31,896 nt of DNA, taken from the NCBI GenBank assembly GCA_041859375.1, contig JBHEKP010000146.1, positions 1-31,896 of the forward strand, read 5' to 3'. Below, one piece after another: positions 1-5,631 of this stretch. Within the stretch, counting starts at the first letter, position 1. Every line of letters begins with the position of its first letter. The notes beneath the pieces are model-generated. The model did not search any database. It had not been told where the DNA came from and worked only from the letters and a program-made list of their open reading frames with translations. The position numbers were made by a program, and so were the translations under genes. Source of the DNA: JBHEKP01 sp041859375. GTDB taxonomy: Bacteria; Hydrogenedentota; Hydrogenedentia; Hydrogenedentales; CAITNO01.

Positions 1-371
1 GGCCCGTGCGCCACCCCGCCGGGGCTGTTCACCCACAAAAGAATTTCCCGTACCCTTGGATCTGCCTCCGCCTTTCTCACACCGTCACAGATTTCGTCAT
101 AGCCCGTAGCGCGAACGCCACACTTCCTGTACCACGCCGGCACGGTCTGTAGAAGAATCCCGTCCACAGGAATAACAGCGATACCAGGGACTTTTGGCAA
201 AAGTGGATCTGTGGCGGCGTTTCCGGTGGCCGATTCTGTTGGCACCGCCCCGGCCCGCCTCGCCGCCTCAATGGAGGCCGCGCAAAACTGCTGCCATGCG
301 GCTGGTGCGCAGGCCAGCAAAGCCGGATTGAAAAGACATTCTGCATCCTGTGGACCGATGATCTTGTTCAT
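1..371 (-). CDS. Prophage S49 (SppA/ClpP-fold) peptidase, partial at the window edge
   Basis: This frame stays open from an ATG at 371 to the left window edge, giving 123 residues of the N-terminus. The start is fixed by AAGGAG eight bases upstream, just after the stop of the tape-measure gene (14-bp gap). Residues about 61-73 (VPGIAVIPVDGIL) form the first strand of the S49 fold. Residues 88-119 (TGYDEICDGVRKAEADPRV, then LLWVNSPGG) match the part of SppA-type peptidases that leads into the active site. The catalytic serine would lie beyond the window. In phages such proteins are usually capsid-maturation proteases, acting in the prohead. The first 55 residues are Ala-rich and look like a linker. 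An ordinary cellular SppA is less likely because the protein lacks a membrane anchor and follows a tail gene. Assignment to the family is from motifs only. Confidence 0.8.
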   Translation of the reverse strand, partial: MNKIIGPQDAECLFNPALLACAPAAWQQFCAASIEAARRAGAVPTESATGNAATDPLLPKVPGIAVIPVDGILLQTVPAWYRKCGVRATGYDEICDGVRKAEADPRVREILLWVNSPGGVAHG

Positions 372-385
372 CTTGCACTCCTTAT

Positions 386-2101
386 TCATCCAAACACCGC
401 CCCGCGCCCCGCGCCCCGCGTGTTCTGGGCAATCATGCGTAGCAGCTCGTTCGCCCGCTCCGCGCGCTGCGCCTGCTCCTGTTGGTAGCGGATCGCCGCG
501 TCCCGCATGCCCCCGCGCACACTCTCCAGCTCCGTCACCGCGTCACCCACACCAAAGGTGCTCTTGCCTCCCCGCTTCATCTCCGGCTCCTGGCCGAGTG
601 CCTTGTCCAGCGCGCCCCACGGGTCGCCGCCTCCGTCTCCCTTCTCCCCGCCCTTGTTCATCTCGCCGAAGAGCGCCGCCTCCGCCTTCTGCATCGCCCG
701 CGCGTACGTCTCCTCGCTCAGGTAGCCGCTGTTTTTCAGCAGCGTCAGCTCGTCCACCTTCCGCTGGTGCTCCTCCTCCGGCGTGCGCACGCTCTCCTCA
801 ATCGACTGCGCCCGCGCGCGCATCCGTTCCATGCCCGCGTCGGCCTTTTCCGTGGCCTTCAGGAACTCCTCGCCCGCGTCTGTGATTGCCCGGTTGTACG
901 TCTCCTGGGAGATGAAGGCCTTGTCCAGTAGCGACTGTGCCTCGTCCATGGCCGAGTTATACCGCTCCATGGGCGTGAGCATCGCCTCCGTGAGGGCCGC
1001 GCCGCGCTGTTCCAGCTCTTTCATCGCCTGCACCTTCGGATCCTGCGTGTCCATGTCGCCCATCAGCTTCCAGAAAACGTCGTCCGTGATCAGCCCATCC
1101 TTGCGGAAACCCTGGAGTTTTTCCCGCTGAAGCTGCGGATCGCGCCCCTCCACCCGGTCAATGAGCCGCTGCGCCTCCGCCTCCCGCGCCATGCGCGACT
1201 CCGCCGCCGCGATGGCCCGCGCGCTCATCCCTCCAGCGCCGCCGCCGGCCGCCTGTGCCGGATCCTCTGTCAGCCAACCGAGCGCTTTTAGCCCAGCTTT
1301 TGTCGCAATAACCGGCGCTGACTTGTCAAGTATTTTCATGGTGGGCCCGGTGACCTGTGCTATAAGGTTCGCAATTGTTGTTAAACCCGGGGCCAGCTCG
1401 AGGATGAGCGTCTTGGCGGCCCCCTTCATAGCCAGGTCCATCCGCTCGATGTTGTCGTTTAACCTTTCAAACTGCGCCACCTCGATGTCGGAGAAGGCCT
1501 GACCGAAGGCGTGCGCCTCCCGCGCCATGGCCTCCAGCTTGTCCCGGCCCTCCGCCGCGATGGCCCCCACCTTCGCACCCTCCCGCCCAAAAATCTGCTG
1601 GGAGAGGTAGGCGCGCTGCCCGGCGTCATCCACCTTCTCAAGTGCCCCGGCGATGCTCAAAAACATCTCGTCGGCCCGTTGCCCCCGCAGCTTCTCAGCG
1701 TCCAGCCCAAGCAGTTGCAGCGCGCGGTTCTCGCCGCCCTGCACCTCCTTGTTCATGATCGTCATGGCTTTGTGCAGCCCGGTCACCTCCACCCCGGAAA
1801 ACCGCGCCGCGTAGGCAATTTCCTGGAACCCCTCCGCGCTCGCGCCAATGCTCTTTGCCAGGTCCGCCACCTGATCCATTTCGCTGATCAACGCGCGGCT
1901 CTGGTCAATCGCGCTCCTGGCGTAGCCGGAAACCTGCCCGATGGCGTTCAGCCCGTCGCTCAGCCTGGAAAACCCCGTGTTCCGGCTCGTCTCCCCGCTG
2001 CTCCGCTCGATGCGGTCCAGCTTCCCCGCCACCTGGTCCATTTTCGCCATGAACTGGTTTGCATCGGCTGTCAGCCTTATTTCAACATCCCGCTGTGACA
2101 T
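386..2101 (-). CDS. Phage tail tape-measure-like protein
   Basis: A 571-residue protein starting at MSQRDVEIRL. That ATG has AAGGAG six bases upstream, whereas the longer reading from 2179 has no ribosome site. The N-terminal half carries the pattern of TMP-type tail proteins. It has an opening beta-strand plus helix (ADANQFMAKMDQVAGKLDRIE), then SIGASAEGFQEIAYAARFSGV around residues 110-130, and further on QQIFGREGAKVGAIAAEGRD. A hydrophobic stretch (LILELAPGLTTIANLIAQV) follows near residues 232-250. The C-terminal half is charged, helical and probably coiled-coil. Tape measures set tail length and help eject DNA from siphovirus or myovirus tails. At 571 residues this one is short. The family call is fairly secure, but whether the gene still works is unknown because no other tail gene is visible. 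Confidence 0.78.
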   Translation of the reverse strand: MSQRDVEIRLTADANQFMAKMDQVAGKLDRIERSSGETSRNTGFSRLSDGLNAIGQVSGYARSAIDQSRALISEMDQVADLAKSIGASAEGFQEIAYAARFSGVEVTGLHKAMTIMNKEVQGGENRALQLLGLDAEKLRGQRADEMFLSIAGALEKVDDAGQRAYLSQQIFGREGAKVGAIAAEGRDKLEAMAREAHAFGQAFSDIEVAQFERLNDNIERMDLAMKGAAKTLILELAPGLTTIANLIAQVTGPTMKILDKSAPVIATKAGLKALGWLTEDPAQAAGGGAGGMSARAIAAAESRMAREAEAQRLIDRVEGRDPQLQREKLQGFRKDGLITDDVFWKLMGDMDTQDPKVQAMKELEQRGAALTEAMLTPMERYNSAMDEAQSLLDKAFISQETYNRAITDAGEEFLKATEKADAGMERMRARAQSIEESVRTPEEEHQRKVDELTLLKNSGYLSEETYARAMQKAEAALFGEMNKGGEKGDGGGDPWGALDKALGQEPEMKRGGKSTFGVGDAVTELESVRGGMRDAAIRYQQEQAQRAERANELLRMIAQNTRGAGRGAVFG

Positions 2102-2131
2102 GCCATGCTCCTTTTTGTGCTGATTGAAGGT

Positions 2132-2179
2132 AAAAAGGGTGGTCCGGCGTTGCCTGGGACAAAAGCACCGCCGGACCAC
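2132..2179 (-). terminator. Hairpin with T-run, just upstream of the tape-measure gene
   Basis: Arms 2139-2149 and 2169-2179 pair perfectly over 11 bp (GTGGTCCGGCG). On the minus strand the hairpin is followed by CCTTTTTA. The loop is about 19 nt, longer than usual. It would separate the tape-measure and peptidase genes from the genes upstream, so these late genes would need their own promoter. Confidence 0.45.
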
Positions 2180-2290
2180 TTTTCACGGGAACGAGGTGCC
2201 CGCAACTGGAAAAGGTTGGCGCTGGGAGCTTTCTTCGGAAACAGTCCAAAGACGAGCCACCCAGCGCAAGGAAACGGAGGATGAGCAAGC

Positions 2291-2344
2291 CAAAAATGCG
2301 AACAGGACAAGCCGGGTTCTTATCCCGCCTTGTCCTGTTCGCAT
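2291..2344 (-). terminator. Long palindrome, probable terminator or REP-like element
   Basis: Arms 2296-2316 and 2324-2344 pair over 21 bp with a single mismatch and a 7-nt loop. The core is GCGAACAGGACAAG. On the minus strand the hairpin runs into TTTTTGG, weakly terminator-like. The arm length is unusual for a simple terminator, so a dispersed palindromic repeat is an alternative. Confidence 0.45.
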
Positions 2345-2489
2345 CCGCCACAACCATCATCATCACCACCGTTTTCACCACTGTCTTGAATGTGCGCATT
2401 CACATTGCACACGCCCAATCAGTGAACTTACTGTGAATTATCGCAGATAGCTGCCTTCTTTTATAGGAGGGCAACTAGTTCCATCCAAA

Positions 2490-2648
2490 TTACTTTCCCC
2501 AGGTGGTATATGTAAATGCTCTAGACACCGCCCCGGCCCCCCGCGCCGCCGCCTCATATGCCGCCACGGCATCCCTGCCCAGGCACTTCACGGCGGTCTC
2601 GAGCGTTGCGATAGCCGAATTCCTGCCGGGGGCCGGCTGGTTTACTTC
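2490..2648 (-). other. Open frame reached by a possible -1 shift at A AAA AAG
   Basis: The minus strand carries an A8 run at 2649-2656 that ends in the heptamer A AAA AAG, positioned exactly in the zero frame of the 2642-3265 ORF. In that frame a stop (TAA at 2642-2644) follows one codon later. A -1 slip would instead add 52 residues, beginning EVNQPAPGRNSA and ending TYTTWGK, with a stop at 2490-2492. A small GCCGG-CCC-CCGGC hairpin starts about ten bases downstream of the heptamer. Whether the slip happens is unknown. The extension may be only a stranded repeat fragment. Confidence 0.4.
2546..2637. repeat. 92-bp direct repeat, copy 1
   Basis: Matches 4311-4402 base for base with no gaps and four substitutions by my count. 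On the minus strand it encodes PAPGRNSAIATLETAVKCLG and onward, the counterpart of the N-terminal region of the AlpA-like gene. Here it is cut off from that gene and follows the stop codon of the 2642-3265 ORF. Confidence 0.9.
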
Positions 2649-3265
2649 TTTTTTTTGGGCCGCCTTCCTCTTTTGTTCAACAAGTCGTGTTTACCGTTTT
2701 CTTTCAGCCATTTATTGAAATATCTAGAAAAAGTCACTTCGGTTATGGGGAGATCTTTATCATTCTTCTTTTTAAATTGTTTACGCGCTTCAGTGTGCGC
2801 GGTCACCAGCTCATCCCTTCGAGGCTCCCCATTGCGAATATTCGTTTCGCATTGCACAAAAAAGCCCTTAAGAAATTCGTTGAGGTCGTTTGCCCGTTTT
2901 TCCCCACTTTTTACCCCCCCTTTTCTCCGGGCGGCCAAAGCCGCGTGTCCACAGTCAACGATGGGAGATTTAAGTTTAGCCATAAATTCAGCCCATGCGC
3001 ACCCCAACCCAAAACCAGGGATTTGGGCGTCCGCAATCGGTGGCGAAGCGTGAGCGCCAGATATACCGCGGCTTTTGTCGAACAGATCCTGGTAATTCAT
3101 GACTGTTTTTGAGTATGCGCTATCCTGTGAAACCCCGTCAGCCTCGAGCCGTTTTGCCAGAATGTGAAGAGTTGCTTCCGCCTTTATCCGCTCCTTTTCT
3201 TTCGGGGCTTTTCCTTTTGCCTGGGAAAGTACTTTTTCTATCTCTTCTTTTTCCTCGGCAGTCAA
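2642..3265 (-). CDS. Unknown element protein, 3' part of a gene split at a poly-A run
   Basis: I do not recognise this protein. From the TTG at 3265 it would have 207 residues, but the frame is open back to 3325 and overlaps the 3' end of the 3138-3839 ORF. The sequence is charged and helical at the start (AEEKEEIEKVLSQAKGK) and Lys/Arg-rich at the end (RGRRPKKKK). There is no good ribosome site at the TTG. The A9 run at 3277-3285 is where the upstream protein turns from plausible to basic nonsense and where this frame becomes plausible. The simplest reading is that both are one gene of roughly 390 codons, interrupted by a one-base insertion or a sequencing error, or expressed by slippage. 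The DNA is AT-richer than its surroundings, which fits acquired DNA. Confidence 0.5.
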   Translation of the reverse strand: MTAEEKEEIEKVLSQAKGKAPKEKERIKAEATLHILAKRLEADGVSQDSAYSKTVMNYQDLFDKSRGISGAHASPPIADAQIPGFGLGCAWAEFMAKLKSPIVDCGHAALAARRKGGVKSGEKRANDLNEFLKGFFVQCETNIRNGEPRRDELVTAHTEARKQFKKKNDKDLPITEVTFSRYFNKWLKENGKHDLLNKRGRRPKKKK

Positions 3266-3839
3266 CCGAACAGGTGTTTTTTTTTGGGTCAGAAGTGGCC
3301 GAAGAGGGGTCGGGAAATTCCTGAATCACATCATAAAACGAGCGTTGGCGACCTTTTAATATGTAGGGATACGAGGAGGTTCCCGCCACCCATGCCAGTT
3401 GCTTGAAAAGACACTTAAGGCTCCCATTCAGCCCAGCAACAACATAATCCGGGGGCATTTTCGCCGGATGAAATTCGACAAGAAACGGCAGGGCGCGGCT
3501 GGAACCTTTAACCTCCCCATATTGATTGAGCTGATCAATCATCCACTCTGGGAAAAAGTGGAGGCTGTGAATAGGCGCGTCAGTGTATTCTTCAGGATCT
3601 TTGAACGGATCCACCCCTGCGCAAAAAGACAATTTCCCAAGGCTCCTCATCTCTCCAAAGATAGAGTGATATATCCGACGCAAACTAGATGGGGCTCTGT
3701 CCATCCTGTAAGATGGGTTTTCTTCCGGCCCCAAGTTGGCAAAAACAACCCTCTCGCCATCAAGAGTTTCCGCCGAAACTTGTTCGCAGTGGTAAAGACC
3801 GTCTGTGGGCCCCCCATACTTAGGCTTGTATTTCTTCAT
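3138..3839 (-). CDS. Unknown element protein, 5' part of a gene split at a poly-A run
   Basis: The start MKKYKPKYGG at 3839 has GGGAG eight bases upstream. An in-frame extension to 3965 has no such site. About 185 residues look like a normal soluble protein, including LHFFPEWMIDQLNQYGEVKG and KCLFKQLAWVAGTSSYPY. After DPKK, at the A9 run (3277-3285), the frame continues for 46 residues of Cys/Arg/Ser-rich sequence with no protein-like pattern. Moving to the frame of the 2642-3265 ORF at that run needs one base fewer (A8). I see no family match. The gene sits between the AlpA-like gene and the tape-measure gene, on the same strand, in the AT-richer segment between the two 92-bp repeats. Confidence 0.5.
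   Translation of the reverse strand: MKKYKPKYGGPTDGLYHCEQVSAETLDGERVVFANLGPEENPSYRMDRAPSSLRRIYHSIFGEMRSLGKLSFCAGVDPFKDPEEYTDAPIHSLHFFPEWMIDQLNQYGEVKGSSRALPFLVEFHPAKMPPDYVVAGLNGSLKCLFKQLAWVAGTSSYPYILKGRQRSFYDVIQEFPDPSSATSDPKKNTCSVDCRGKRRDRKSTFPGKRKSPERKGADKGGSNSSHSGKTARG
3277..3285 (-). other. A9 homopolymer at the frame junction
   Basis: Nine consecutive A on the coding strand, read CCA AAA AAA AAC in the upstream frame. Removing one A, or losing one during transcription, joins DPKK directly to TPVRLTAEEK in the downstream frame. Confidence 0.8.
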
Positions 3840-3939
3840 GCCTATTCTCCCATGTGTGTCCGGATGGGGGGCGGCCATGGGAGCAGCCGCTCTCCCCAAG
3901 CCGGACGCTTGCCGGGTCATGACTCCCGGCGTTTGAATT

Positions 3940-4455
3940 TTACATCTTTCCCCGGCGCCCATCAATGCGTGAATTGCGGCAGCCGTTTTTGATCCATTCC
4001 TCGATGTCCGCCATCCGCCAGCGCAGAAGCCGCCCAGGCAAAAGCACCGGCGGCGGCAGTGTCCCGTTGTCGCGCCACCGCATCACCGTTGCCCGGCTGA
4101 CACAAAGGCTATCCCGCAACCACCGCTCGTCCACCAGCAAACGGCCCTCGTCTGTCATCTCGGGGCGGTTTTTCCTTGTGGAATTGTGCGGCCGCCCCGC
4201 GGATGTTTCGTGGGGCCCGTCCACTCCCGGCATAAAAAAGGCCCGTGCCACCAGCGCGGGGACACCTCCGCCCTGAATGGCGCTCACCGCCGCATCATGG
4301 GTTTTCCATTCCGCCGCCTCATATGCCGCCACGGCATCCCTGCCCAGGCGCTTCACGGCGGTCTCGAGCGTTGCGGTGGCCGAATCCCTGCCGGGGGCCG
4401 GCATCTCCGCCTCGACCGTCACCGGTGCTGTTTTGCTTTTCATCATTCCGCTCAT
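3940..4455 (-). CDS. AlpA/MerR-type helix-turn-helix protein with an Ala-rich N-terminal extension
   Basis: The C-terminal 70 residues fit the AlpA/excisionase-type winged HTH. LLVDERWLRDSLCVSRATVM is the helix-turn-helix, followed by RWRDNGTLPPPVLLPGRLLR and then ADIEEWI. Such proteins control excision or transcription in phages and islands. The annotated start at 4455 has AAAGGAG six bases upstream and overlaps the preceding stop by 4 nt. It gives 171 residues, with a 99-residue N-terminal part of no known family that contains the translated 92-bp repeat (PAPGRDSATATLETAVKRLG). A shorter protein from MTDEGRLLV at 4158 (72 residues, the usual AlpA size) is possible, with a poorly spaced AAGGA. 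Likely a recombination directionality factor or regulator for the integrase. Confidence 0.68.
   Translation of the reverse strand: MSGMMKSKTAPVTVEAEMPAPGRDSATATLETAVKRLGRDAVAAYEAAEWKTHDAAVSAIQGGGVPALVARAFFMPGVDGPHETSAGRPHNSTRKNRPEMTDEGRLLVDERWLRDSLCVSRATVMRWRDNGTLPPPVLLPGRLLRWRMADIEEWIKNGCRNSRIDGRRGKM
4311..4402. repeat. 92-bp direct repeat, copy 2
   Basis: Partner of 2546-2637 with four substitutions. It lies inside the AlpA-like gene and keeps that frame open, so it is probably the parental copy. The segment between the repeats is about 1.67 kb. Confidence 0.9.
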
Positions 4456-4856
4456 TCCATACTCCTTTCCGCGCCCAAACCGGACAACTTCACCGGATAA
4501 GACTTCCCGCAGTTTTCACAAGCCCGATACTGTATCCACTTGTCCCGGTACTGACCGGTTCTGGAGGTTTTCATGCTGTCGCAGTAGGGGCATGGGTAGA
4601 CCTTGACGGTAACGACCTCCTGCCGTAGAACCACCCGGCCCGTCATTTGAATGCCCTGTTGGGCACCGCGGCTGCAGGGCATTTTTGCTGCTCTTTCCTC
4701 TGGTGTGGGCTCCGTGTCCCCCAACCCGTTCATGGCGTCTTTCGGACTGTGTGGGAATCCGGTATTCTGGTTACAGCCGTTCCTTTTTCCGGTCCCGCAT
4801 CCAGCCGGCGAAAGTGTTTCCAATCCTTCCGTGATATGCGGTTGCCGTGCCGTCAT
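4452..4856 (-). CDS. Small zinc-ribbon protein
   Basis: 134 residues from the ATG at 4856, chosen for AAAGGA eight bases upstream. The last 50 residues hold CPYC and CENC about 20 residues apart (C-x2-C-x20-C-x2-C), a four-cysteine zinc ribbon with basic and aromatic residues between. Such ribbons are common in small phage and transposase-linked DNA-binding proteins. The first 70 residues are Gly/Thr/Asn-rich with no clear fold. A shorter start at MTGRVVLRQE (4646) would leave just the ribbon and also has a modest AGGG upstream. The stop overlaps the start of the AlpA-like gene by 4 nt, so the two are probably translated together. Function beyond metal or DNA binding cannot be read from the sequence. 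Confidence 0.6.
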   Translation of the reverse strand: MTARQPHITEGLETLSPAGCGTGKRNGCNQNTGFPHSPKDAMNGLGDTEPTPEERAAKMPCSRGAQQGIQMTGRVVLRQEVVTVKVYPCPYCDSMKTSRTGQYRDKWIQYRACENCGKSYPVKLSGLGAERSME

Positions 4857-5003
4857 GTTTTGAATCCTTTCTCCAGGGTTTCGTTCCTGGGCGCTATGAA
4901 TGCCTGGCTGTCCTGCTGGGTTGGCGTTGGGGCACCGTAGGCATTCACACCATCTTGGTTTCCACACAGGGGCCGGTGAGAGCCTTCCCCTGGTGTGGGG
5001 CCT

Positions 5004-5468
5004 TCACACGCCGCAGAACCAGCAGAGGGCGGGAAGACATTTAGAACGGAGTGTAAACTCCCCGTCTTTCGCTACGGGGCTTTTTTGCCTCCCGGTGGGT
5101 GGCAACAGCGACGGGGGGGATGATTCCATCCACCTTGTGCCAGCACGCCACCGCCCCAAGCATGTCCGAAATCCGCGCTGCCAGAGCGTCCCCATAGCGC
5201 GGATCTCCGGGTAAACTTCGGGGGTTTCCTCATAGATAGCCTCAATGGCTGGCAGTGCCCAATGCAAAATTCCCATGACCGGGGTGGTGATGTCCCCATT
5301 TCCCTTTGCCTCGGGTTCAAAAGCATCCACGATGGCATGGCAAAGCCCGTTGACCGCCTCCATGATCCGTTGGTTCGTGTGAAGTGGGTTTTCTCCGTGG
5401 GTTGCCAGCGCCCAAAGCATTTCCTTCACGAAAAGAATGTGTTCGTTGACGGGAACTTCGTTTTTCAT
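5004..5468 (-). CDS. Hypothetical element protein
   Basis: 154 residues starting MKNEVPVNEHILFVKEM, with GAGGGAG just upstream. An in-frame extension to 5738 overlaps the integrase and lacks support. The first 110 residues look like a helical soluble protein (QRIMEAVNGLCHAIVDAFEPE and ILHWALPAIEAIYEETPEVY). The last 40 residues are Pro/Ser/Cys-rich and read through a strong hairpin at 5060-5079, so the native C-terminus may be earlier or altered by a frameshift. I know no family for it. It is the first gene after the integrase in the leftward cluster. Confidence 0.5.
   Translation of the reverse strand: MKNEVPVNEHILFVKEMLWALATHGENPLHTNQRIMEAVNGLCHAIVDAFEPEAKGNGDITTPVMGILHWALPAIEAIYEETPEVYPEIRAMGTLWQRGFRTCLGRWRAGTRWMESSPPSLLPPTGRQKSPVAKDGEFTLRSKCLPALCWFCGV
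5060..5086 (+). terminator. Plus-strand rho-independent terminator inside a minus-strand ORF
   Basis: CCCCGT (5060-5065) pairs with ACGGGG (5074-5079) around an 8-nt loop, followed by C and six T on the plus strand. No plus-strand gene lies upstream. It may stop antisense transcription into the integrase region. Confidence 0.5.
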
Positions 5469-5631
5469 CTCTCCCTCATTTCTGCCATTCCAATTATTTC
5501 CGGCTGCCGGGCGGAATGGCGATGCCCGAAAACCGTGTATCCCCGTTCCCACGGGGGGGCTTGACGGGCTGCGGTCACTCCCCGCAGCACCTCTAAAAAA
5601 CTGTGGTATGGCGTTTGAGCCCATGAAGTGC

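Larger units (their letters stand above)
2102..2489. other. Gene-free, palindrome-rich interval
   Basis: I find no convincing gene here. Both strands carry ORFs of about 100 codons, but they run through the palindromes, lack ribosome sites and have no recognisable composition. The interval holds the two long hairpins at 2132-2179 and 2291-2344 and a third inverted repeat (2219-2226 with 2260-2267, GCGCTGGG/CCCAGCGC). Inside the third one is a TTTC-TTCG-GAAA mini-hairpin. Confidence 0.5.

Noticed and set aside
211..931. Plus-strand ORFs of 224 and 149 codons opposite the peptidase and tape-measure genes
   Set aside because: Pro/Arg/Ser-rich complements of minus-strand genes that have ribosome sites and family motifs.
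2082..2399. A 105-codon minus-strand ORF upstream of the tape-measure gene
   Set aside because: It runs through two strong palindromes and overlaps the tape-measure start, lacks a ribosome site and has no protein-like pattern.
2350..2400. Run of His codons (CATCATCATCACCACC) on the plus strand, like a his-operon leader peptide
   Set aside because: No his biosynthetic gene follows, the reading frame has no ribosome site, and genes here are on the other strand.
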